From Cyanobacteria bacterium UBA8156 (GTDB lineage Bacteria; Cyanobacteriota; Cyanobacteriia; Pseudanabaenales; Pseudanabaenaceae), in NCBI GenBank assembly GCA_003456125.1, contig DMPD01000252.1, positions 1 through 9,234 on the forward strand: a stretch of DNA of 9,234 bases. The letters are read 5' to 3'. This document shows, one piece after another, positions 1 to 5,224 of this stretch. The notes beneath the pieces are model-generated. The model was not told the origin of the DNA, searched no databases, and saw only the letters and a list, made by a program, of their open reading frames with translations. Numbering within the stretch: position 1 is the first letter of the stretch; every line of letters begins with the position of its first letter. A program made the translations under genes and the position numbers.

Positions 1-2
1 TA

Positions 3-308
3 AAAAGCTCCGGGCTGAGCGCCAGTTTTGTCGATCCCCTCACCGTCGAAGCTATGCAAGAAGTGGGTATCGACATCGGTAATCAAACCTCCAAGGTCTT
101 GACCGATTTCAACCCCGCAGATTTCGATGCGGTGATTTCTCTGTGCGGTTGCGGCGTGAATTTGCCCCCGGAATGGGTCACCCGCGATGTGTTTGAAGAT
201 TGGCAATTGGATGACCCGGAAGGGGAAGGTCTGGAAACCTACCGGCGCATCCGCGGCGAAGTGAAAGAGCGGGTGGCAGCCCTGATTGCAAAACTCACCG
301 CCCAGTAG
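3..308 (+). CDS. arsC: Arsenate reductase ArsC, 3' part (5' end outside window)
   Basis: Reduces arsenate to arsenite in the cytoplasm for arsenic detoxification. The reading frame is open from the left edge and encodes 101 residues to a TAG stop. The first in-frame ATG is at 54, but family-like sequence (SSGLSASFVDPLTVEAM) continues upstream of it, so the gene is cut by the window and about 30 N-terminal residues with the CX5R phosphatase loop are missing. Visible hallmarks are the resolving-cysteine motif SLCGCGVNLPPEWV, then FEDWQLDDPEG and a C-terminal helix. This matches the cyanobacterial glutathione/glutaredoxin-dependent ArsC with a low-molecular-weight phosphatase fold (Synechocystis type). 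From memory of that protein, a further cysteine lies in the SCGL segment. Here that segment reads SSGL, so this residue appears to be Ser. No other ars gene is visible. Identity is secure; the sulphur-relay detail is inference. Confidence 0.93.
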   Translation, partial: KSSGLSASFVDPLTVEAMQEVGIDIGNQTSKVLTDFNPADFDAVISLCGCGVNLPPEWVTRDVFEDWQLDDPEGEGLETYRRIRGEVKERVAALIAKLTAQ

Positions 309-315
309 GGTTTGG

Positions 316-342
316 CTCCCTCTCCCCCCGTGGGAGAGGGGG
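316..342. terminator. GC-rich hairpin between convergent arsC and mscL
   Basis: Arms CCCTCTCCC (318-326) and GGGAGAGGG (332-340) pair perfectly around the 5-nt loop CCCGT. A G-T wobble and one more C-G pair extend the stem to 11 bp. It lies 7 nt after the arsC stop and 14 nt from the mscL stop, where a shared terminator of convergent genes would sit. Neither strand has a long U run after the stem, so it is not a canonical intrinsic terminator. A role as an RNA 3'-end stabiliser, or as a remnant of a dispersed hairpin repeat (compare 4291-4317), is also possible. Confidence 0.6.
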
Positions 343-356
343 GTAGAAAAAGGAAA

Positions 357-770
357 CTACGGTTGGGGCCGTTGGAGGGTAGCCGTTAGCTCTTCGATCG
401 CCGCAATCAAGCGCTCTTGGGGATCGGGAGGGGGAGCCGGGGCTTCCTCTTCTTGGCGACGCAGGGACTGGAGCGATCGCACCAGGACAAAAATCGCCAA
501 GGCCACAATCACAAAATCAACCGTAGCCCCCAAAAACTTGCCAACCAAAAAGCCACCGAGCTTCAGTTCGCGCCAATCGGCACCGGTTTGCGCCAGCAGC
601 GGATTGATCAACCCCGACATCAACAAATCTTCGACAAACGAGTTCACAATTTTGCCGAAAGCACCGCCAATAATCACCGCCACCGCCAAATCCACCACGT
701 TGCCCCGCAAGGCAAACGCCTGAAAATCCCGCCAAAAGCCCGTTGCCGCACTCCTTCCTCGTCTGACCAT
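357..770 (-). CDS. mscL: Large-conductance mechanosensitive channel MscL
   Basis: Inner-membrane tension-gated pore that releases solutes during hypo-osmotic shock; it works as a homopentamer. The 137-residue product has the expected order: amphipathic N-terminal segment with FWRDFQAFALRGNVVDLAVAV (residues 12-32, opening TM1), TM1 to about 50 containing the gate signature GGAFGKIVNSFVEDLLM, a periplasmic loop, TM2 at about 80-98 (ATVDFVIVALAIFVLV), and a Pro/Glu-rich linker (EEEAPAPPPDP) leading to a C-terminal helix (ERLIAAIEELTATLQ). Length is normal for the family. An upstream TTG at 848 would add 26 residues unlike MscL. The ATG at 770 is chosen because GGAG lies 9 nt before it and the protein then starts like other MscL proteins. 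The gene follows the phosphatase gene on the same strand after 74 nt, so co-transcription is likely. Confidence 0.95.
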   Translation of the reverse strand: MVRRGRSAATGFWRDFQAFALRGNVVDLAVAVIIGGAFGKIVNSFVEDLLMSGLINPLLAQTGADWRELKLGGFLVGKFLGATVDFVIVALAIFVLVRSLQSLRRQEEEAPAPPPDPQERLIAAIEELTATLQRPQP

Positions 771-779
771 CGGAATTTT

Positions 780-783
780 CTCC
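780..783 (-). promoter_or_regulatory. Shine-Dalgarno GGAG deciding the mscL start
   Basis: On the minus strand GGAG is followed by 9 nt and then the ATG ending at 770. It supports this start over the longer TTG-initiated frame at 848, which would overlap the stop codon of the preceding gene. Confidence 0.6.
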
Positions 784-813
784 AGATTTATGCCCTGGAA
801 TTTTACTGCGGCA

Positions 814-837
814 GGATGCGAATTTGACCGCGCATCC
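814..837. repeat. Inverted repeat between phosphatase gene and mscL
   Basis: The 7-bp arms GGATGCG (814-820) and CGCATCC (831-837) face each other across 10 nt, starting 7 nt after the phosphatase stop. There is no U run, so a strong terminator is not supported. The hairpin could protect or process the mRNA between the phosphatase and mscL cistrons. Confidence 0.4.
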
Positions 838-844
838 GATCCGT

Positions 845-2950
845 TCAACGCTGTTTAATCACCACCAGGGTAATATCGTCCAAAATATCTTGAGCCCCAA
901 TGTGCTGCCGCAGATCGTGGACAGTGGCTTGGCAAATGCTCTGAGCAGACTCTGTGATGTGCTTTTGGACAACGGTACACAGGCGCTCTAAGCCGTACAA
1001 CTCGTGCTGGCAATTGGCCGCTTCGGTCACCCCATCGGTAAACAAGATCATCACATCCCCCGCTTGCAAAGCGACATCGCGAAAAGCCACAAACTCGTCA
1101 ATGTGCTCCACCAGGCCAATGGGAAAGCCCAAATCGAGGGTGTCGATCCGCTCGATCGCCCCGTGCCGGCGCACCACCACCGCTTCTTCGTGTTGGCCGG
1201 CAATGCGGAGGTTGCCGCCATGGTAATCCAGCAACGCCAACGTCAAGGATTTGTCACAGCCCATCCGCTGCAAACTTTGGTACATGGTCTGGTTGAGGGC
1301 CGCCAACACCTTGGGCCCATCGGTTTCGCCGGTGACCGTGAGGGTGCGCATGGCCGTTTGGGCCATAATCGCAAAAATGCCGCTTTCGAGACCGTGGCCC
1401 GTCACGTCGCCGATGCTGATGCGCAGGGTACCGTTTTCCCGCAGAATGTCGAAGTAATCGCCCCCCACCTCCTCCGCCGATTCCACGTGGGCGGCAATAT
1501 CCAGCTCATTAATGTTGGCAAACTCTTGCTGCCGGGGCAAAATCGCCTGCTGCAACCGGCGGGCAATCTGCAATTCCATCCCCAAGCGCGTGTTTTCGGC
1601 CTGCAAACAGGCATTCAAATGGGCAATTTCCCGGTTGGCTGTTTCCAGCTCCCCGGTGCGGTCGGCCACCCGCTGCTCCAAAGTCTCGAAGGACTCCTGC
1701 AACCGCAACACCATCCAGCTAAACGTCCGTGCCAGTTCCCCCAACTCGTCCTGACGGGCGCCCGCGGTTACCGATATCCACTGCCCCTGCAAAATCTGTT
1801 TGCTGGCATGGTTTAACTCAAAAATGGGGGTCAAAATCCAGCTGGCGATCGCCCAGCCACTGCCCACGGCCACCGCCAACGTGACCAGACACCAGTAGAA
1901 CGTGCGCCAGGCATTGGCAGAAATTTCGGCTAAGAAATCTGCTTCGGGGATCACCGTCACCACCAACCAATCCAAGCCCCGGTCATCGGCAAAGGGACGT
2001 GCCCGCACAAAATACCGCTGTCCTTCCCGCTGGGCGATCCAGTTGCGGTTTCTCTGTAGGGTTGGCCGTTCGGCCGCCAAGGTTTGACTGGCCAGGGCCG
2101 TGAGGGGATCGCTGCTATCTTGGGCCAACAACCGTTGGCGATCGGGGGGCCGGTTGTTGGGCTGCGGCACCAATCGAAACGGTGACTCTGGGGTAGATGT
2201 GGCCACCAAGTTGCCGTCCCGCTCCAGGATGAAGGCTTGCCCCGTTTTGCCCACCCGCAAGTTCCGCAAAAAACGCCCGATGCCATCCAACCGCAACGCG
2301 GCACTGGCGACCCCCAACACCGCTTGCCCTTCATCGTAAATGGGTTGGCTGGCGCTCATCAGCAGGGTTGGCTCCAGCAGGGAAATGTAGGTACCGCTCC
2401 AGGTGGGCTGCTGAGCCTGCACCGCATTGGTATAAAACGAGTAGGTGCGCCCGTCGTACCCCGGCACCTCCACCAACAACTGGGTGCGATTGCCCTGCCG
2501 GTCGGTTTGATAGGCGTGAAAGTTGTTTTGGGTATAGCTGTCTACCACATTGATGGTGCGGCTGCCATCCGAAAGTTGCTCCCCGGTGCGCTCCCGGCCG
2601 TCGGCATGGGTGATTTTAATAAAATTGATGTCTGGAAACCGCTGCACCTGCAACCACAAATGTTTTTCCCAGTCCGCCATCTTTGCCATCGATACCCGAC
2701 CCAGACGCACCAAGTCGACATTGGCCTGGTTGATTTGATGGGGGGTCTCAATAAAATTTCTCAGGTTGTCAACAATGCGATCGCTCACTTCGTTTTCCAG
2801 ACGTGCCACCAAATCGCTGACGGCCCGCTGGCCGACAGACCACGAAAGAGAGCCCACCACACTGACTGCGACCAGTGCCTGCAGGGTGAAGGGAACTACC
2901 AGCAGTCGGCGCAGTGGTACCCCTCGCAACCAACGTTGCTTTTCAGCCAT
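845..2950 (-). CDS. Membrane-bound Cache-HAMP-SpoIIE (RsbU-type) serine phosphatase
   Basis: A 701-residue receptor phosphatase. TM1 lies at about 15-39, then a periplasmic Cache-like sensing region of about 300 residues (40-345), TM2 at 349-373 (FYWCLVTLAVAVGSGWAIASWIL), a HAMP segment (about 374-426), and a coiled coil ending in the RsbU-like ELQIARRLQQAILP (459-472). The C-terminal PP2C/SpoIIE domain (about 486-700) keeps its metal-binding aspartates in GGDYFD (496-501), GDVTGHG (514-520), FTDG (637-640) and DDIT (691-694), so it should be active. Such enzymes usually dephosphorylate a phosphoserine on a STAS anti-sigma-factor antagonist in partner-switching pathways. No STAS or anti-sigma gene is visible here, so the substrate is unknown. 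The ATG at 2950 is chosen; an in-frame TTG at 2959 would add 3 residues, and GAGG lies only 3 nt before the ATG, so the exact start is uncertain. The gene is divergent from cpeC and upstream of mscL. Confidence 0.92.
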   Translation of the reverse strand: MAEKQRWLRGVPLRRLLVVPFTLQALVAVSVVGSLSWSVGQRAVSDLVARLENEVSDRIVDNLRNFIETPHQINQANVDLVRLGRVSMAKMADWEKHLWLQVQRFPDINFIKITHADGRERTGEQLSDGSRTINVVDSYTQNNFHAYQTDRQGNRTQLLVEVPGYDGRTYSFYTNAVQAQQPTWSGTYISLLEPTLLMSASQPIYDEGQAVLGVASAALRLDGIGRFLRNLRVGKTGQAFILERDGNLVATSTPESPFRLVPQPNNRPPDRQRLLAQDSSDPLTALASQTLAAERPTLQRNRNWIAQREGQRYFVRARPFADDRGLDWLVVTVIPEADFLAEISANAWRTFYWCLVTLAVAVGSGWAIASWILTPIFELNHASKQILQGQWISVTAGARQDELGELARTFSWMVLRLQESFETLEQRVADRTGELETANREIAHLNACLQAENTRLGMELQIARRLQQAILPRQQEFANINELDIAAHVESAEEVGGDYFDILRENGTLRISIGDVTGHGLESGIFAIMAQTAMRTLTVTGETDGPKVLAALNQTMYQSLQRMGCDKSLTLALLDYHGGNLRIAGQHEEAVVVRRHGAIERIDTLDLGFPIGLVEHIDEFVAFRDVALQAGDVMILFTDGVTEAANCQHELYGLERLCTVVQKHITESAQSICQATVHDLRQHIGAQDILDDITLVVIKQR

Positions 2951-2988
2951 AAACCTCAAGCCAATCCATCGCGCTGGTCTGCTCGGTT

Positions 2989-3016
2989 AACTTTGCCTTT
3001 TCAACTTTGCTTTGTC
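2989..3016. repeat. 14-bp tandem direct repeat (AACTTTGC core)
   Basis: Two adjacent 14-mers, AACTTTGCCTTTTC (2989-3002) and AACTTTGCTTTGTC (3003-3016), agree at 12 of 14 positions. They lie 39 nt upstream of the phosphatase start and about 360 nt upstream of cpeC. A head-to-tail pair of this kind fits a dimeric OmpR-type regulator site. The CTTTGC core resembles the CTTTNC start of the G-box I recall for the green-light regulator CcaR, but the match is partial. Function is inference. Confidence 0.5.
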
Positions 3017-3033
3017 CGCGGGGGGAAGAGTGC

Positions 3034-3061
3034 TCTGCACAACGGTTCAGTCTGCACAACG
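3034..3061. repeat. 11-bp direct repeat TCTGCACAACG, 17-bp period
   Basis: TCTGCACAACG occurs at 3034-3044 and again, unchanged, at 3051-3061, separated by 6 nt. The embedded heptamer CTGCACA differs by one base from TTGCACA, the half-site of the L box bound by the chromatic-acclimation regulator RcaC. The spacing here is wider (10 nt between heptamers rather than 4). The location, between a phycobilisome linker gene and a divergent regulatory gene, makes it a candidate operator for either gene. Confidence 0.5.
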
Positions 3062-3086
3062 TTACAAATCTTGATGGGCGTGGCTC

Positions 3087-3108
3087 CGGGTTTATTGAAT
3101 AATACCCG
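3087..3108. repeat. Imperfect AT-rich palindrome upstream of cpeC
   Basis: Outer arms CGGGT (3087-3091) and ACCCG (3104-3108) enclose the inner dyad TTATT-G-AATAA (3092-3102), with one extra T (3103) on the right. It is the most AT-rich spot in the divergent region. It could be an operator or part of a promoter; no convincing -35/-10 pair could be fixed around it. Confidence 0.4.
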
Positions 3109-3153
3109 TAATAAAGCGTTACCGCTAGCCAAACCCGCCGTCAAAGCTCACCG

Positions 3154-3188
3154 CAAGCCCAGGTTTGTGTTGTGTGCTTGAGGGCTTG
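3154..3188. repeat. Inverted repeat with 21-nt loop in cpeC upstream region
   Basis: CAAGCCC (3154-3160) is repeated inverted as GGGCTTG (3182-3188). In RNA this gives a 7-bp stem with a long loop. It may be part of the cpeC 5' untranslated region if transcription starts far upstream, but the start site is unknown. Confidence 0.35.
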
Positions 3189-3216
3189 GGCCTAAAGGCT
3201 GTGCGCTGGGTAGCTC

Positions 3217-3264
3217 GGGAAAGCTGGACAGCCCAGGAAAACTGGATAGCCCAGGAAAGCCGGG
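3217..3264. repeat. 18-bp tandem repeat carrying CTGG-N5-CCAG dyads
   Basis: Unit 1 (3217-3234, GGGAAAGCTGGACAGCCC) and unit 2 (3235-3252, AGGAAAACTGGATAGCCC) match at 15 of 18 positions. A third, partial unit starts at 3253 (AGGAAAGCCGGG), and a weak unit may precede the first. Each full unit creates an interrupted dyad CTGG-N5-CCAG (3224-3236 and 3242-3254). The array ends about 110 nt before the cpeC start. It is too short-period to be CRISPR. It may bind a regulator in tandem or fold in the cpeC leader RNA. Confidence 0.55.
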
Positions 3265-3361
3265 CGGTAGGTTGCTTATTTACCTGCTGGTTTGATGTTT
3301 CTTTACATTCTGGGAGGCGCGGGAGCTCTTCCGGGTCATCTATTTTTGCATAAACGGTTAT

Positions 3362-3367
3362 AGGAGA
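3362..3367 (+). promoter_or_regulatory. Ribosome binding site of cpeC
   Basis: The sequence AGGAGA lies 8 nt before the ATG at 3376, a strong Shine-Dalgarno match that fits a highly translated linker gene. Confidence 0.75.
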
Positions 3368-3375
3368 GATTACGC

Positions 3376-4236
3376 ATGGCATTTGGACCAGCTTCGCGCC
3401 TGGGGGTCAGCGCTTTCGACGAAACGCCACCCATGGAGTGGGTACCGGGTCGTTCCAATGAAGAAGCCAGTACCCTGATTCGAGCGGTCTACCGTCAGGT
3501 TTTGGGGAACGCCTACGTGATGGACAGCGAACGGTTGTTGACGGCCGAGTCCCAATTCAAGATGGGGAACCTGAGTGTCCGGGAGTTTGTGCGGGCGATC
3601 GCCAAGTCCGATTTGTACCAAAGTCGCTTTGTGACGAACTGTCCGCGCTACCGGGCGATCGAATTGAACTTCCGGCATTTGTTGGGACGGGCGCCCCGCG
3701 ACTATGCCGAAATGCGCTTCCACAGCGACATTTTGGATGCCAAGGGGTTTGAAGCGGATATCGATTCGTACCTGGACAGCCCGGAATACCAAGGGGTGTT
3801 CGGCGAAAATACGGTGCCCTACATCCGGGGTTACAAGTCCGAAGCCTGCGACAACATGGTGCAGTTTACCCACCTGTTCCAGTTGGTGCGGGGTGCGGCC
3901 AGCAGCAGCTTGAAGGGAGATTTGGCGGGGAAAGCACCGAAGTTGAATGCCTTGGCCATTTTGGCTATCCCCACGCCGGTGGTGTCGCCGGCGGGGGATG
4001 GGGCCACCTTCCGCAACCCACCTTTTGGTGCCCGTACCCGTCAGGGCGTGGCGGCGACCGAAGGAGGCAAAGTGTTCCGGATCGAGGTCACGGGGATTCG
4101 CGCCAAGGGAGTCAACCGGGTGTCGAAATTCCGCCGCAGCAATCAGGTGTTTTTGGTGCCCTACGACAAGTTGTCTCAGGAGTACCAACGGATTCACCAA
4201 CAGGGCGGGGTCATCGCCAGCATCACGGCAGTTTAG
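3376..4236 (+). CDS. cpeC: Phycobilisome rod linker, phycoerythrin-associated (CpeC type)
   Basis: A 286-residue colourless linker that sits inside phycoerythrin discs and joins them along the peripheral rod. The N-terminus (PASRLGVSAFDETPPMEWVPGRS, within residues 5-27) is typical of CpeC, the roughly 32-kDa phycoerythrin linker, and differs from the N-terminus of the phycocyanin linker CpcC. Residues about 20-152 form the phycobilisome linker domain (Pfam PF00427), with AVYRQVLGNAYVMDSERL, SVREFVRAIAKSDLY, IELNFRHLLGRAP and FGENTVPYIRGY. A linker segment rich in Ala/Ser/Pro follows, and residues about 231-284 form the CpcD-like domain (PF01383; VFRIEVTG to HQQGGVIASI). Length is as expected. 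It is the first gene of the linker unit and has a strong Shine-Dalgarno. A hairpin-rich repeat separates it from cpeD, which may reduce downstream expression. Confidence 0.95.
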   Translation: MAFGPASRLGVSAFDETPPMEWVPGRSNEEASTLIRAVYRQVLGNAYVMDSERLLTAESQFKMGNLSVREFVRAIAKSDLYQSRFVTNCPRYRAIELNFRHLLGRAPRDYAEMRFHSDILDAKGFEADIDSYLDSPEYQGVFGENTVPYIRGYKSEACDNMVQFTHLFQLVRGAASSSLKGDLAGKAPKLNALAILAIPTPVVSPAGDGATFRNPPFGARTRQGVAATEGGKVFRIEVTGIRAKGVNRVSKFRRSNQVFLVPYDKLSQEYQRIHQQGGVIASITAV

Positions 4237-4276
4237 GGGCAATGGGGCGCAGGTAGCTCCCATTTTTACCCGTTTC

Positions 4277-4369
4277 CCCTCATCTCCCAACCCCTTCTCC
4301 CCAAATGGGCGAAGGGGGGCCGGGTTCCAAGTCCCTCTCCCTATCTGGAGCAGAGATTTCGAGTGAGGG
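4277..4369. repeat. Decayed dispersed hairpin element between cpeC and cpeD
   Basis: The stretch is bounded by CCCTCA (4277-4282) and its inverse TGAGGG (4364-4369). Inside, the first hairpin has 11-bp arms with one mismatch (4291-4301 and 4307-4317; CCCCTTC with GAAGGGG, plus CCC with GGG) around the loop CAAAT. A second, weaker one is CTCC (4337-4340) with GGAG (4347-4350). The arrangement of CCCTC ends, CCCCTTCTCCC hairpin and GTCCCTCTCCC resembles small intergenic repeats that recur in cyanobacterial genomes (recollection, not searched). The rest of the 220-nt gap has a short dyad (GGAGA 4379-4383, TCTCC 4393-4397) and an AT-rich stretch (4411-4456) just before cpeD. The element could act as a terminator, an attenuator or an RNA-stability signal. 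Confidence 0.6.
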
Positions 4370-4456
4370 ATCCAAAACGGAGATGCACGCGCTCTCCATC
4401 TAGGAAGTACCAAATTTTTTGAACTTTTAACAAATCAACCTTTGGAATGAAAAATT

Positions 4457-5194
4457 ATGGAAAACGTTTTGGAGTTGCGGACAAACAGCACCCCGGAAGA
4501 GGTGCAAAATTTGATCCGGGGGGCCTATCGGCAGGTGTGGGGGAACCCCCATGTGATGGAGAGCGAGCGGTTGGTGGCGGCGGAATCCCAACTGTGCAAC
4601 CGGGCGATTAGCGTGCGAGAGTTTGTGCGGTTGTTGGCAAAGTCGGAGTTTTACCGGCGGCGACACTTTGAAAGCTGTGCCCCCTATCGCTTTGTGGAGC
4701 TGAATTTTCTGCATTTGTTGGGGCGGGCTCCGCAAGATCAACAGGAGGTTTCGGCCCACATCGTGCGGTGTCATGCCGAGGGCTACGATGCGGAAATTGA
4801 TTCCTACCTGGACAGCGATGAATACAAAGCCGCTTTTGGCGAAAACACGGTGCCCTATGTGCGAGGGAATCGCAGCGAAGCCAATGCGAAGCAGGTGGGT
4901 TACAACCGAATTTTTGCGTTGGATCGGGGCCCGGCGCAGGTGAGCAGTGCCGTGACGGGTTCGCAGTTGGTGTATGGCGTGGCCACCAACACGGCTAATG
5001 TGATTCGACCGGCGCGGGTGACGTTCACTTCGGGGACGGAAAAAGCCTTCCGGATTGAGGTGTTTGGCGGCAAAATGGGGAACATGCGCCGCAGTCGTAC
5101 GGAGTACCGGGTGACCAAAGCCAACATGACGGCCCAAATTCAGCAAATTCTGCGCTCCGGTGGCAAAATTGCCAGCATCACCGAAACGCTTTAA
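4457..5194 (+). CDS. cpeD: Phycobilisome rod linker, phycoerythrin-associated (CpeD type)
   Basis: A second rod linker, 245 residues, matching the size of the roughly 28-kDa phycoerythrin linkers CpeD/CpeE. The N-terminus is short (MENVLELRTNSTPEEV) and leads straight into the PF00427 domain (about 14-138) with AYRQVWGNPHVMESERLV, SVREFVRLLAKSEFY, FESCAPYRFVELNFLHLLGRAPQD and FGENTVPYVRG. The CpcD-like domain is at about 196-243 (AFRIEVFGGKMGNMRRSRTEY to LRSGGKIASI). It is a clear paralogue of cpeC beside it. It is expected to attach another phycoerythrin hexamer along the rod. The Shine-Dalgarno is weak (GGA about 10 nt before the ATG), unlike cpeC. The lyase gene follows after 30 nt, so those two are surely co-transcribed. 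CpeD versus CpeE cannot be separated with certainty by eye. Confidence 0.88.
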   Translation: MENVLELRTNSTPEEVQNLIRGAYRQVWGNPHVMESERLVAAESQLCNRAISVREFVRLLAKSEFYRRRHFESCAPYRFVELNFLHLLGRAPQDQQEVSAHIVRCHAEGYDAEIDSYLDSDEYKAAFGENTVPYVRGNRSEANAKQVGYNRIFALDRGPAQVSSAVTGSQLVYGVATNTANVIRPARVTFTSGTEKAFRIEVFGGKMGNMRRSRTEYRVTKANMTAQIQQILRSGGKIASITETL

Positions 5195-5224
5195 TCTGGT
5201 TCACGGCAATTCTCCAGGGCCCAG

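Noticed and set aside
54..56. ATG as the true start of the arsC gene
   Set aside because: Conserved ArsC sequence continues upstream in frame to the window edge and the catalytic N-terminus would be missing; the gene is simply cut by the window.
846..848. TTG as start of a longer MscL (163 residues)
   Set aside because: The added residues are not MscL-like and the internal ATG at 770 has a good GGAG site.
1004..1816. Open frame of 270 codons on the plus strand
   Set aside because: Antisense shadow of the SpoIIE phosphatase domain, whose catalytic motifs are intact on the other strand.
2237..3181. Open frame of 314 codons on the plus strand
   Set aside because: It is antisense to the phosphatase gene and runs on through the repeat-rich intergenic region; no domain or ribosome site was seen.
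3217..3264. Possible CRISPR array
   Set aside because: The units are 18 bp, directly abutting and without unique spacers, so this is a tandem repeat and not CRISPR.
3301..3330. TTTACA (3302-3307) as a -35 box of cpeC
   Set aside because: No -10-like hexamer lies 16-19 nt downstream, so a promoter here is not supported.
3125..3382. Minus-strand frame of 85 codons with hexapeptide repeats
   Set aside because: The peptide repeat only reflects the 18-bp DNA repeat. The frame starts inside cpeC and covers its ribosome site; no independent coding evidence.
3370..4413. Open frame of 347 codons on the minus strand opposite cpeC
   Set aside because: It lies antisense to a secure linker gene, has a His/Arg/Pro-rich composition without domains, and arises from the high-GC codon bias of the real gene.
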